Part shown: one piece after another, positions 11,081 to 21,142 of the stretch
Position numbering within the stretch: position 1 is the first letter of the stretch
Layout: every line of letters starts with the position of its first letter
NCBI GenBank assembly: GCA_037074705.1
Contig: CM073590.1
Span: 239,663,101 to 239,727,100 of the forward strand
Direction of reading: 5' to 3'
From: Zhengitettix transpicula
Lineage: Eukaryota > Arthropoda > Insecta > Orthoptera > Tetrigidae
Length of the DNA: 64,000 nucleotides
The notes under the pieces: model-generated
The model's database searches: none
Told to the model about the DNA's origin: nothing
What the model saw: the letters and a program-made list of their open reading frames with translations, nothing else
Made by a program: the position numbers and the translations under genes

Positions 11081-11510
11081 TTATATCTTAATCTCCATCT
11101 TTAACAGCTCCATAGATTCTTCTAATAATTTTCCTTTCAAATCTCCTTAGCGTCTCCATATATTATTAGTTACGGTCCATGTCTCCGCCCCCAAATGTTA
11201 CTACGGGTCTAATTAATGATTTATACACTTTTAATTTTGTTCTCCATGTTATTAAAGACGATTTTAATATTGGGAATGGTTGCGTAATATGCTCTATTTC
11301 CTTTGTCATTCTTTGATTAATTTCTGTAGCTATATTATTGGTACTGTTGATGTTCACTCCAAGATGTGTCAAGTCCTTCGAAGTTATATTCATATATTCT
11401 TAAACCTTGCCCTTTTATTTTATTTTCCGCTATTAACATTCTTAGATATTTAGTTTTTCTCTAATTTTTACTTTTAACTTTTACAAGCAACATTATCTGT
11501 GCCTTTTCTC
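11081..11510 (-). pseudogene. Non-LTR retrotransposon 3' end (family L1), part A
   Basis: The minus strand reads THLGVNINSTNNIATEINQR, then LKVYKSLIRPVVTFGG, then the ETLRR-like segment. These are the LGV.I...N...EI..R and KL.IYK.LIRPV.TYG blocks of RTE/BovB-like reverse transcriptases. The 75-codon open piece at 11393-11166 is broken on both sides. Confidence 0.75.
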
Positions 11511-12062
11511 CGTCATTTGGCTGAAGCTGATAAAAAACGAACGCAGAAGCCGAGCAAAGTGCGAAAGGTTATGGCTCCGAGACACAGATATGAACATCGA
11601 TAGTGACGAACTGACTGATCATTGGTTGTGAGGAAAAAATAATGTATCGTAAACAGCAAAGACTGTGAAAAATATAATGTATATATTTTTAAACTGTGAC
11701 ACGCAACACTTTCGTCACGAAAATTAAAGGCAAAACCACTCATAGAGGCAGTAAATTGGCAGAATTACGTTAACCCAGTCACGAAATACAGACAAGACGA
11801 AAAAGTGGAAACCAAATGGATCCGGGAAATTCTTTGAGGATTGTCATGGCCAGGAAGCTATGTAAAAAGTACGTTGAGAAACAGCAAATGAACGGGCAGG
11901 AAAAACTTCACAATTTTAAAACCAGAAACTGTTAAATAACCTACCGAATAAAAAATCTTGGAACAACACGTTTGTTTGACTGCAGGACACGAACCCATCG
12001 AACATGATGCAGCAACCCCGTATTCGAGTGAGTATTCAGGTCACTTAACAAGCGGACGGGGT
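11511..12062. other. Unassigned DNA
   Basis: No repeat family or gene recognised by eye. Confidence 0.4.
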
Positions 12063-12362
12063 ACAGTCGGCCAGCTGCCTCCCTAAACTGGTCGAGGCAC
12101 GGAGAAGGGGAATGCTGCGACCCCACAGCAAACACCTTTCCCGCCATCGGAAAAGCGTGAGACAAGTACCTGCTGCCCGACCTACCTGATGCAGGTTTTC
12201 CAGGGGGTTTGTCCTGCATCTCTTTTAGGCGAATTGAACGGGTGGAATCCTTAAACCACAACCCTTGGTTCCCTTCCCCTTTCAAAATCCCTTCCTATGC
12301 TATTAAAGGTGAGTTGCCACCACGTGGATTACCCTCAAGTAGTCTGTTACTCTAAAAAAGAA
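12063..12362 (+). repeat. SINE-like retroposon S, copy 6, 5'-truncated
   Basis: Starts at ACAGTCGGCCAGCTGCC and runs to GATTACCCTCAAGTAGTCTG and TTACTCTAAAAAAG. The 5' half is missing, as expected of incomplete reverse transcription. Confidence 0.7.
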
Positions 12363-12588
12363 AAGGGTGAAACTGAGAACTTCATCAGCGCTAACAGTTG
12401 TTTGATGGAAACGACGCCAACCACTGCAGACGCCACAAGGATAACGATACGGGTTAAACGTTGTAGTAATTTAAAGTCGAAACATTTTTTTCCATTTGTT
12501 CATAAATGCTGAATATTAACCCTAAAAAAGACTATCTCAGGCATATAATGTCAATATAAAAATTATACTAAACATAATATTAATATAT

Positions 12589-12890
12589 TGTAGCGTCCGT
12601 CCTTTCGTCCTTCCGTTTCTCGACTCAATTTCTAATACGGGCGCCAGGTAATTTTTTGGAATGAAATTACCAAAACAGTAATATTTGTAATTAATTTATT
12701 TCCCGAGCCATGAAACATCCAACATCTGCAGGGCGTGGTTATTTATGACAGCACTGGGACCTCCGTCCCCTGACGACCTTCCTTGCCACGTCTCTGCGCG
12801 CGTCTTACAACAACAATACTCTACAATACGCGGCGCGCCAAACGGACAGCGACAAAGGCAATAAATCGACAGTGCAAAAATCATGTTACA
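12589..12890 (-). repeat. Short LTR-like unit E3 (302 bp) with primer-binding-like site
   Basis: In sense (minus) it begins TGTAACATGATTTTTGC, reaches AAATTACC, and is followed at 12646-12629 by TGGCGCCCGTATTAG. It ends GACGCTACA at 12589. ATAT flanks both ends. It is the same family as 16643-16973 in opposite orientation. Confidence 0.65.
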
Positions 12891-13128
12891 ATATATATAT
12901 ATATATAAATTAAAAATACAGAGGGTAGGAAAATATTTGTCGACATTGAGGCGAAACAATATTGAAGAAAAATTACACAGAGCCCCAGATACATTTTATT
13001 TCCACGAAAATAGTAGAAGTGTATCAAAGCCAAGTTACTGTCGACGAAGTGGCATGATCCATAGCGGTAATTATTAAGTAAAAAGTAAAATTATAATCCT
13101 ATTAATAAGTATCAGTAAATGAGATAAC

Positions 13129-14058
13129 TGTGATAATTAAAGACATGTAATTATTTAATAAACACTATTTTACGATTTTCATTGTCGACGGCGTAAATAT
13201 AAGAATTGTGTACAAGAATATGGGGGCTAGAATGCTTGCTTGCTTGCTACGGGCATTGTCGCGAAGGCATGGCTGGACGCGCGGAAATTTAGTGTGTGTG
13301 TGTGTGTGTGTGTTGGGAGGCTGATGAGTGTGTTTAAGCGAACCTGATTCAAAGTTCCTGTTACTATATTCAAGCAAGTGTATAGAGGCAGCAGAGACGT
13401 AATAAATTAAAAGTCCCCGGGTTTATGAATTACGAGGCGACAATCTGAAGTATTTGTCCGTTACATCAAAGATTTGAAACAACGATATCAACTGTAAAGA
13501 GCAGGAAGTGCTTTGTGACTAAAAATTACAACCACATTAAATTCAGTGCAACATGGCCGCGGCCTGTCTGTGAAGTGTTTAACAATAATCGAGTGAGGTC
13601 GAGCCCCCGACGAACAGCTAATGGTAAAGTAAACTAAAAAGAACTATTATTAGTTGTAAACCTAATGTAAATAATAATTATCGTCAGATTTCATATTTCA
13701 ATAGGTGTTTAAGTTAAGAATTTTTCACATTGCAAGTTTTTAATTGTCTTGTCGTAACGTTCTTTATTGGAGGACCAGCGATAGTCGGCCCTGAAATTAA
13801 GCCGTGGCTCTTTAACAACTTGCAACAAAATTTTCAAATGTGTTAAGAATTTGTTTTTAATAAATTAACTTTTGTTTTATATTTTGAATTCCGACTTTTC
13901 ATTTAAAATCCTATCATTTCAACTCTTAATTTGTTTATTTAAAATCCAATTAAATTGTATTATTACAAATATGTTCCAATGAGAGACTTATTTGATCATA
14001 ACATTTTGTGCCTCAACGTGGGATTTATTTTAAATAATTAAAAAAAGTGTTTACTACA
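13129..14058 (+). repeat. LTR-like unit E4
   Basis: Begins TGTGATAATTAAAG and aligns with E1 (TTTAATAAACA..., the GCAAGAATGC / CTAGAATGCTTGC block). It ends TTTACTACA before ATATAT. A degenerate primer-site stretch, GTGCCTCAACGTGGGA, lies at 14008-14023, just after ATAACA. ATGGTAAAGTA near 13621 sits at the mini-exon/donor position. The left end is not in (TA)n and is less certain. Confidence 0.55.
13292..13312. repeat. (TG)n microsatellite
   Basis: TG dinucleotide run inside LTR-like unit E4. Confidence 0.9.
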
Positions 14059-15120
14059 ATATATATTAATTTCAACGCTATTTTTTAAAAATACAGCGTT
14101 CACCGTTTTCAGTATCGGTAAGATAATTGAAGCACTTCAACGATAGCAAAAAAAAAAGTTTAATCACAATATTATTATTATGGCGCATCGACGCGGAAGA
14201 GAAGAGTTTCAGTATTTTCCACGAAAATGATTCCCGGGAGAGGAAACCCCGTTCACTGAGCGTACAACTCCAATTAATTTCCCTCGAGAGAGCTAGGAAA
14301 GAGAAACGGACAGGCGCAGAAACAGGAAGGTCAGTATATGGCAAAAATAACAACACTAGGGACCCTCAACGTCTTCCTCGGACGAAGGGAAATTATTTTT
14401 AAAAAATTGCAAATGATAATTGCGTTTGTAAAATCTCGGAGAGAGGGAGAGGGAGAGGGAGGGGGAGGGGGAGAATACAGAAGATGATCGATAGATCGGG
14501 TGTTTTTTGATTTTAAAGTATGGTGACTATAAAAACAATTATTGTAATTTTTTATCGTGACGTAAGTTTCTTCAGACGTTCAAAATTATGTCTAAATTCC
14601 TCAGTTTATATTATATATATCATTTTATATCAATGTTTGGAAGACTTCGCCTAGAAGATGACGACAGAGCTGCTTTTAGTAGTCGAAACGCCGTGTTTCA
14701 ATCTATTAAAGACCCGTGTGAAAACCGAGAACTTTATATATATATATATATGTATTTCTTCTAATCCATTTCAATTCCATCGTCACACACACACTATTTG
14801 CTTAAATTAACATTTCTCCCATATAAATTTCCCATCACTGTGTTCTTTGTAGCAAGTCTGACGACTACCTTATTTTTCCAATAATTTTTTTAACAAGTAC
14901 GATAAAAAAAACTGCTCTACTCTTGAGTTGTGATTAATATTCTTTTTCGTTGCCAAAAAAAATAATTATTTTTTCTATTAACCCCTGTCCAAAAAATGAA
15001 AGAAATTATTCCGTTGAGGATCTAAATTTGTCTTCATTAGTTTCTCAATAAAAAGGGACCTCGGAAAATTAATTATGTTCGTATAAACACATGTATAATT
15101 GAAAGTTTTTAATTTTACGT
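14059..15120. other. Unassigned AT-rich DNA with a Penelope-like tail relic
   Basis: GGGAGA-type runs at 14440-14475. At 14645-14695 (+) AGATGACGACAGAG...AGTAGTCGAAACGCCGTG resembles the hammerhead-like tails but lacks a clean stem II. TA run near 14737-14750. No gene seen. Confidence 0.4.
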
Positions 15121-15173
15121 CTGTTTTTGATTTAATAAATCAGTCAATGACCTTTTACAGACGCTTTATTTTT

Positions 15174-15226
15174 ATATACAACGTCACGACGTTTCGATAC
15201 GTGTTCGTATCTTCTTCAGATATTAT
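15174..15226 (-). ncRNA. Candidate type I hammerhead ribozyme in a Penelope-type tail
   Basis: On the minus strand: CTGAAGA (15219-15213), one extra A, stem II GATAC/GTATC with loop GAACAC, GAA (15195-15193), stem III ACGT/ACGT closed by CGTG, then T at 15180 as the cleavage-site base. Stem I can start ATAT/GTAT. All core elements are in order. Two points deviate: an extra A between the CTGANGA box and stem II, and a GUU rather than GUC cleavage triplet. Hammerheads are known in Penelope-like elements. Activity here is untested. Confidence 0.5.
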
Positions 15227-15227
15227 C

Positions 15228-15452
15228 CACATTATTATAACAAAATAGTGAATAATTCAGACAAAAAATAGGTGATAATATAAATGCCACACAACGTGTT
15301 TGTGGATCCTTGTCCCCTTTCGTCAGGTGGCAAGAAGAGCCTACAGCGACACAACTGCACTCGTCAGTTAACATTGTGTAGTTTACCAAATCTCTTTCTC
15401 TAATTGTAATTCCTGTTACATAGGGCGAACGAAACGTTCCCTTAATACACGT
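15228..15452 (-). repeat. Penelope-like element, C-terminal/tail copy, left arm
   Basis: The minus strand runs from the coding-type GTTCCCTTAATACGTG end (residues FLNTCIKGTFRSPYVTGIT) into the tail GAGTGCAGTTGTGTCGCTG, GATCCACAAACACGTTGTG. It meets the plus-strand copy head to head at about 15445-15460. Confidence 0.65.
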
Positions 15453-15920
15453 ATTAAGGAACATGTGTCTAATATCAAACTCAATTTGTTAGTCTCCAAA
15501 CGTATCATCAATTCTAAACATACATTTGATTGGTAAAATGCTGAGATTTTAGGCATTGACACCAGGTACAATTCCAGAGATGCTTCACATTAAATCAAAC
15601 ATCACAGTTATTAATGTACAAACACACTATGATCAACAATTTCTATGATCCCTTATTATTACGCTAAACCTTCTGTTTCCCCATTGTCGTTGCTCTCTTA
15701 TTGTTACGCCAACCTCTTCGGCTCTCCCATTGTCGTTGCGGTTTCGTCGTTTTTCAGTTTTGTCAACTGACAAGTGCAGTTGTGTCGCTCTAGGCTCTTC
15801 TTCGCACCTCAGGAAATGGGACAAGGATCCTCAGACACGTTGTGTGGTATTTATATTATCTTCTGCTCTGAATTGGCTATCTTTCTTATTCATTAAATGT
15901 CAGAGTAAGCTTTCTTATTA
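15440..15920 (+). pseudogene. Penelope-like element: GIY-YIG endonuclease remnant and 3' tail
   Basis: Plus-strand translation with one stop gives RIKEHVSNIKLNLLVSKRII, INSKHTFDW, AEILGIDTRYNSRDASH. This matches the end of the GIY-YIG nuclease domain of Penelope-like elements (R..EH..NIK...ISKHI....H.FDW...ILD.E..Y..R..SE). The catalytic GIY and YIG part is missing. After the domain comes the family-P tail with CTCTAGGCTCTTCTTCGCAC, GACAAGGATCCTCAGACACG and TGTGGTATTTATATTATC. This copy assigns the whole P family to Penelope-like elements. Confidence 0.75.
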
Positions 15921-16014
15921 AGATTATTCTACTCTTTGAGTAGAATAAATTAGGGAAGATAGGAAAATACCAGGAATGAAAAGGCAAGAAACAAGAAAAA
16001 CAGAAAGAAAGATG

Positions 16015-16192
16015 TAAAAAAAATATAATGAAAAAAATTTACGTCTGATTGAAAATAATGAATAAGAAAGATAGCCAATACAGACAAAAAAAAAGGTAAT
16101 ATATAAATACCACACAACTTGTCTGTGGATCCTTGTCCCCTTTCGTCAGGTGCAAAGAAGAGCCTAGAGCGACACAACTCCACTAGTCACTT
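16015..16192 (-). repeat. Penelope-type tail P
   Basis: Complement tail from AAAATTTACGTCTGATTG at its outer end to CGACACAACTCCACTAGTC. The GGATCC and hammerhead-position CACCTGACGAAAGGGG blocks are intact. Confidence 0.75.
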
Positions 16193-16199
16193 GGCAAAA

Positions 16200-16636
16200 G
16201 TCAAGATATGGATATAATAATAAACTAATAATAATAATATAATAAAAATAAAAAATCCTTTGAAAATATGTAAAAAAAAATATTATTCTGTGAACCTTTA
16301 CCTAAATGTCTTCTACCACCAGATTTATACAACTTTAAGAGTTTAGTTTTTGTTATTGGTATAAAATTTTTTTATTGTAAACTTAAATTTTTTTTTTTTT
16401 GCTTTAGTAACTTTGTGAAAATTGCTAACCATTGTCCCTTATCAGAGGCCCAGTAAGCGACCCCGAAATTTTTATTCTCATAAAACCTGCGTAATTTACT
16501 TAAAAATATAAAATGTAAATTCAACAAAAATCAAATTTGTCAAAGAAATAATCTTTGTTATTGTTTTTAAAAAAATATTGGTTTAATTTCAACATCCTTC
16601 CTTTGGTTTTTTAAAAATAAAAATGTGTATATTACA
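16200..16636 (+). repeat. LTR-like unit E5, 3' part
   Basis: Carries the shared box AGAGGCCCAGTAAGCGACCCC near 16443 and ends TATATTACA at 16636, followed by ATAT and the next unit. Its 5' part is missing. It is most like E1. Confidence 0.5.
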
Positions 16637-16642
16637 ATATAT

Positions 16643-16973
16643 TGTAACATGATTGTTGCGAGGTACGGTCGAGCGCCCTTGGCGGGGGTGACTGTAGTTG
16701 TTGTGTTTATGCAGGTGCCGGAAATGCGATGTTGTTTTAGGCCGGCCCAGGGCAGAAGCGTAATGGTCAGTTCCAGGCTGGACTCGACCGAAGATGGACG
16801 TGCTCCAAATAATTGATAAACCACGCCCTGAAAGTGACCTACGTCTCATGTTCGATTAAACAAAATTATGAAAGATTAAAAAGTTGTTTTGGTGATTTTA
16901 TCCGAAAAATTACCTGGCGCCCAAACATGAATAATCAACGAAAAAACGAAAGGAAGGTAGCGGAGCGGCTACA
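16643..16973 (+). repeat. Short LTR-like unit E6 (331 bp) with primer-binding-like site
   Basis: Starts TGTAACATGATTGTTGC after ATAT, reaches AAAATTACC, then TGGCGCCCAAACATGAAT at 16915-16932, and ends GCGGCTACA before ATAT. The first ten bases of the putative primer site equal those of the perfect site at 57364. It is the sister of E3. Confidence 0.65.
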
Positions 16974-17433
16974 ATATATTTATATATATACTTAAGCAAT
17001 CATGAAAAAATAAATTGCTGAGGTACTACATAAACTATGAAAGATATTGTCTATAAAAGTGAATTCTTTACCAGGGAGACAACCTTCAATGAGATTAGGT
17101 GATGGCGGAAAAAATTAGTTACGATTTGTAGGGTTCGGGAAAAAATCTATCAACAGTCAAGTGAAGATCCACATTCTTAAAACACTGCCACCACATCGCC
17201 CGGATTTTTTTTCTCGTGAATTTAATTCCAGTTCTCGTATAACATAAATTAATTTCCAGAATGAAAAATGACTTAAATTTTTATTTTTTTCTTGCGGCCT
17301 GAAATACAGTTGACAGAATTTTCCAACGTCCTGGTTTGTCTCAGTAATGTTGGGTTTTCCTTATTCCGTCGTTCCCCAACTTGCTCGAAATATTTCACGA
17401 GGAATGTGAAGATTCGTAAGCGCAACATGTGTG
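16974..17433. other. Unassigned AT-rich DNA
   Basis: No gene or repeat family recognised. Confidence 0.4.
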
Positions 17434-17519
17434 AGTGTGTGTGTGTGTGTGTGTGTGTTTTTAGGCAAGGCAAATACGAGCGTAACCGTCAAGTACGCAG
17501 AGCAGTAAACGAAGGGGAG

Positions 17520-17598
<79 letters not shown>
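17434..17598. repeat. Compound (TG)n ... (TC)n(AC)n microsatellite
   Basis: TG run at 17434-17458, then TC at 17523-17575 directly joined to AC at 17576-17598. Long frames of alternating Ser/Leu, Arg/Glu or Thr/His on both strands come from this and are not genes. Confidence 0.95.
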
Positions 17599-18420
17599 GT
17601 GTTTATTCGCGGAATGGTGGCAAGGGGGCCAGAGAGAGGGGGGGCAGGGTGGGGGGGACACTTCTTACACTGGTCTAGAAAGGGGGACTCTAGACAAAAG
17701 ACGGGCCCCCTACGATAAACCGAGGACATGGTCGCAGTTGGCGCGCAAATTCATAACGCAGCATTCACGTAAAGTTATTCCCTTAATATTCCACGGACGC
17801 CAAATTCCAAAAAAAAAAATATTTAATAACTATTACAGTTTTGTTGAAGAAAATATTTTACACCACAACGTATAAATTATTTTTTTTTCTTTCAGCATTT
17901 AACCGACAAGGTTCGAGTGCGTCGGTGACCGTCGACAAAATTTCACTCATTTTCGTTCACTGAACCACTAAACGACGTTCAAGATAGGACTCAATGTCCT
18001 TCACGTGCACTCGGAAGATGGCACAGTGTGAATAGAGGTGGAGAAAAGTAACTAGTACCTCAAAGTCATGTCAAAAATACGAAGAGGGAAATCAGAGGCA
18101 GTGCCAGAGGAAGAAATATTACAGTTGCACAAAAAGGTGAATCATAATTCAAGAAAATTGAAGAAATTAAGAAAAATAGAGAAGAATACCAAGGGGGGGG
18201 GGGTGGGGGTGCAAAGCGGCATAGAGAGAAAAAATAGCTTTACTGGAAATAATAGCTCTAGTGTTTCATAATTAGGCGGTGAGGAAACTACAAAATTATA
18301 TAAATATGGAAAATAGTAAAAATTGGAGGCTGTTTCAGAAACAAATCAAGCCTGGGACTTTACAGACATAAACACAGAACAAACATTTAAAGTAAAGAAA
18401 TACAACATTTACATATAAGT
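17599..18420. other. Unassigned DNA
   Basis: G-rich patches near 17640 and 18190-18212. A 67-codon Lys-rich frame at 18068-18271 has no recognisable domain. Confidence 0.4.
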
Positions 18421-18510
18421 ATCAGGACGGAAAAATGTTAACTGGACCAGGAATCGAACCCGGGACCTCCCGATTACCGGGCGGACGCTCTTCCATCTGA
18501 GAGTTTAGTA
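18421..18510 (-). repeat. tRNA-like short repeat, minus copy
   Basis: The minus strand reads AGAGCGTCCGCCCGGTAATC, then GGTCCCGGGTTCGATTCC (a good pol III B box GGTTCGATTCC), then CTGGTCCAG and TTTTTCCGTCCTGAT. It forms an inverted pair with 18585-18675. Confidence 0.65.
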
Positions 18511-18584
18511 AACAAAAAATTGTTGGTGAGCGTGCATTAGGTCTAAAGGATGGAGGAATTTCCCACCGGATCGGGAGTCGACAG

Positions 18585-18675
18585 GGATAGCTCAAGTTGG
18601 AAAAGCGTCCGCCCGGTAAGCCGGAGGTCCCCGGTTCGGTCCCTGGTCCAGTCGACATTTTTTTCATCCTGAACC
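18585..18675 (+). repeat. tRNA-like short repeat, plus copy
   Basis: TAGCTCAAGTTGG (A box), AAGCGTCCGCCCGG and GGTTCGGTCCC (B box) lead to CTGGTCCAG and TTTTTTTCATCCTGAACC. A tRNA-like head with a short unrelated tail is typical of a SINE. Confidence 0.7.
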
Positions 18676-18774
18676 ATGGGCCTGAGGCTTCTGAAAGCTT
18701 TCTTTCTCTATATAAAATATTTTTCTAACTGATAATAATCAGAAAATTGTGCGAAATAGACATTATAAGTACAT

Positions 18775-18862
18775 AGCCGATCTCCTGCGATGTAGTTGTC
18801 AGCGTCACTGCCTCACATCACAGAGGTCCCGGGTTCCAAACCCGGCAAGGGCATGGATGTTG
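18775..18862 (+). repeat. tRNA-like repeat, second family
   Basis: GCGATGTAGTTGTCAGCGTC (A-box region), CACTGCCTCACATCACAGAG, then a perfect 5-bp T arm CCGGGTTCCAAACCCGG. The acceptor stem does not close, so it is a tRNA-derived repeat rather than a working tRNA. Related to 43290-43372. Confidence 0.65.
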
Positions 18863-19165
18863 TTTCAACACCGACAAACGCCCACAAATTAGTCCCCACG
18901 ACCAAGCGAAATAACAGCAGTGTAGGTGTTACCAGTTGACGCTACTATAAATAAAATTATTTAATTCAAATATCGCAAGTGTAGGGGGAAAAAAAATAAG
19001 GAAAGTTGAGAAATGCATGGGAAATTGGATATAATTTTATAATGAAAATTTAGGGCACAGTAAATAAATATATTGCGGAAAATTGAAGCAAATTGATAAG
19101 TAGAAATACAATCAAATTGAGAAAATTGAAAAAGGTAAGTTAAGAAAAATATTATATATAGTGCA

Positions 19166-19545
19166 GAGAGAGAGAGAGAGAGAGAGAGACTGAGAGAGAC
19201 AGAGAGAGACACGGAGAGAGAGACGGGGAGAGAGACGGGGAGAGAGACGGGGAGAGAGACGGGGAGAGAGACGGGGAGAGAGACGGGGAGAGAGACGGGG
19301 AGAGAGACGGGGAGAGAGACGGGGAGAGAGACGGGGAGAGAGACGGGGAGAGAGACGGGGAGAGAGACGGAGAGAGAGACGGAGAGAGAGACGGGGAGAG
19401 AGACGGAGAGAGACGGCGAGAGACGGCGAGAGACGGCGAGAGACGGCGAGAGACAGAGAGAGACAGAGAGAGAGACACAGAGAGAGACAGAGAGAGAGAC
19501 ACAGAGAGAGACAGAGAGAGAGAGACAGAGAGAGATAGAGAGAAC
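19166..19545. repeat. (GA)-rich minisatellite with a 12-bp GAGACGGGGAGA unit
   Basis: A tandem array of GAGACGGGGAGA-type units, flanked by GAGACGGAGAGA and GAGACGGCGA variants and by plain (GA)n. It generates long Leu/Ser/Pro/Arg frames on the minus strand (including one of 260 codons), which are artefacts of the repeat. Confidence 0.95.
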
Positions 19546-20029
19546 TACGATACATGGGAATGGGGTGTGGGGGAGGATAAAACTAACAGGATGAAGTACA
19601 AAATTGAGTACGAGGATTGGGGAGAAGGAGGGGAAGGGACATTGACGAGTATGAGAAGTAGAGGTGTGGCCGCAGTTAGTGAACGTCGAAGAAAGAGGAG
19701 TAATGTTAAAGCCAAGAGAGAGCGAGAAGCAGGGAGGGGACATAGGTGAGTACGAGAAATGGAGATACGTCGAGGAATAAGGTAGAATAAGAGGTGCAAG
19801 AAACTGAGTAACGTAAAGCCAAGAGAACAGGAAAATGACACGAGAAATAACCAGAGGTGAGCAGAAACTGGGGAAGTGTCAAATATCGAGACAGTCATAG
19901 GGAGACAAAGTGAAAGAACGGAATGCTGTAGATCCCAGAAAATCACAGCTACAGAGAGAGAGAGAGAACAGAGACTGCAGGATTCAGACCCTCTTCATGT
20001 AGAATAAAAAAATTCCAGACTTATAGAAA
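19546..20029. other. Purine-rich unassigned DNA
   Basis: Purine-biased sequence continuing beyond the minisatellite, with a short (GA) run near 19951. No gene seen. Confidence 0.4.
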
Positions 20030-20290
20030 AAAAATGAATAAGGAAGATAGCCAATTCAGTCGAAAAAAAAGGGGTAATATAAATACCACACAACGTTTCT
20101 GGGATCCTTGTTCCCTTGCGTCAGGTGCTAAGAAGAGCCTAGAGCGACACAACTGCACTGGTCAGTTGACAACACTCAAAAGCGACGAAAACTCAACGAC
20201 AACGGGAGAGCCCAAGGATTAGCGTAAAAATAAGGGACTGACGACAAGGGAAAGCAGAAGGTTTAGCGTAATAATGAGGGATCATAAATA
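20030..20290 (-). repeat. Penelope-type tail P, long copy
   Basis: Complement copy from TGAATAAGGAAGATAGCC to the ATGAGGGATCATAAATAAC end. It includes the duplicated pre-tail block (CGACAAC...GAGCCCAAGGATTAGCG, then a second related unit). Confidence 0.75.
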
Positions 20291-20403
20291 ACCAACCACG
20301 TGATAATGGGATTTCTTTTAACGGAAACATTACGATAATGTGAGGTTAGCTCTGCTACGAAGCTTAATTAATTAATCGTCATTTTTCCCACATCTGAATT
20401 TTT

Positions 20404-20876
20404 TTTTAGGGAAACAGGCTACATGAGGGTAATCCACGTTGGGCAACTTCCCTTTAATAGCATAGGAAGGGATTTGAAAGGGGGGATGCGGAAGGGTAGC
20501 GGAAGGTAGCCAAGGGTTAACTAGGGCCCCCGGGCTATATTTTAAGGATCCTACCCGGCATTCGCCTAAAGAAATGCAGGGAAAACTCTAGAAAAACCTG
20601 CATCAGGTAGGTCGGGCATTGGGTACTTGTCCCACGCCCTTTTGATAGTGGGAGAAGAGTTTGCTGTGGGGACGCAGCATTCCCTTCTCCGTGCCTCGAC
20701 CAGTTTAGGAGGCAGCTGGCCGACTATTTTCAATGGGAATAGCGGACAACCCAAGATTTGTGATTCCGGAACATACACCTCTCAGAACAGGCCTCGGCTT
20801 GTGGGAACCTTAGTTCAAAAACGGAGAGGAAAAATCATCCCCAAAGGTAGCCCCTTCGTATCTCTCCAACATCTGA
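20404..20876 (-). repeat. SINE-like retroposon S, copy 7
   Basis: From the A-tail complement TTTTTTTAGGGAAACAGG to CCCCTTCGTATCTCTCC. Small internal deletion near GGTCTGTGAC. Confidence 0.75.
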
Positions 20877-20881
20877 AATGA

Positions 20882-21142
20882 TTTTTTTTAGGGCAACAGG
20901 CTACATGAGGGTGATCCACGTTTGGCAACTCCCCTTTAATAGCATAGGAAGGGATTTGAAGGGGGGTGATGCGGAAGGGTAGAGGAAGGTAGCCAAGGGT
21001 TAACTAGGGCCCCCGGGCTATATTTTAAGGATCCTAACCTGCATTCGCCTAAAGAAATGCAGGGAAAACCCTAGAAAAACATGCATTAGGTAGGTCGGGC
21101 ATTGGGTACTTCTTCTACGCCCTTCCGATAGCGGGAGAGGAC
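20882..21142 (-). repeat. SINE-like retroposon S, copy 8, 5'-truncated
   Basis: Starts TTTTTTTTAGGGCAACAGG immediately after copy 7, in the same orientation, and stops inside GCGGGAGAGGA. Copy 7 thus appears inserted at the poly(A) end of copy 8, or the reverse. Confidence 0.75.

Noticed and set aside
14645..14695. Second full hammerhead candidate
   Set aside because: The first base of the CTGANGA box is A and stem II does not pair next to the core.
17292..17729. Long frames on both strands across 17.3-17.7 kb
   Set aside because: Caused by the (TG), (TC) and (AC) dinucleotide runs.
18961..19743. 260-codon minus-strand frame rich in Pro-Val-Ser-Leu
   Set aside because: Produced by the 12-bp GAGACGGGGAGA minisatellite; it is open in several frames at once.
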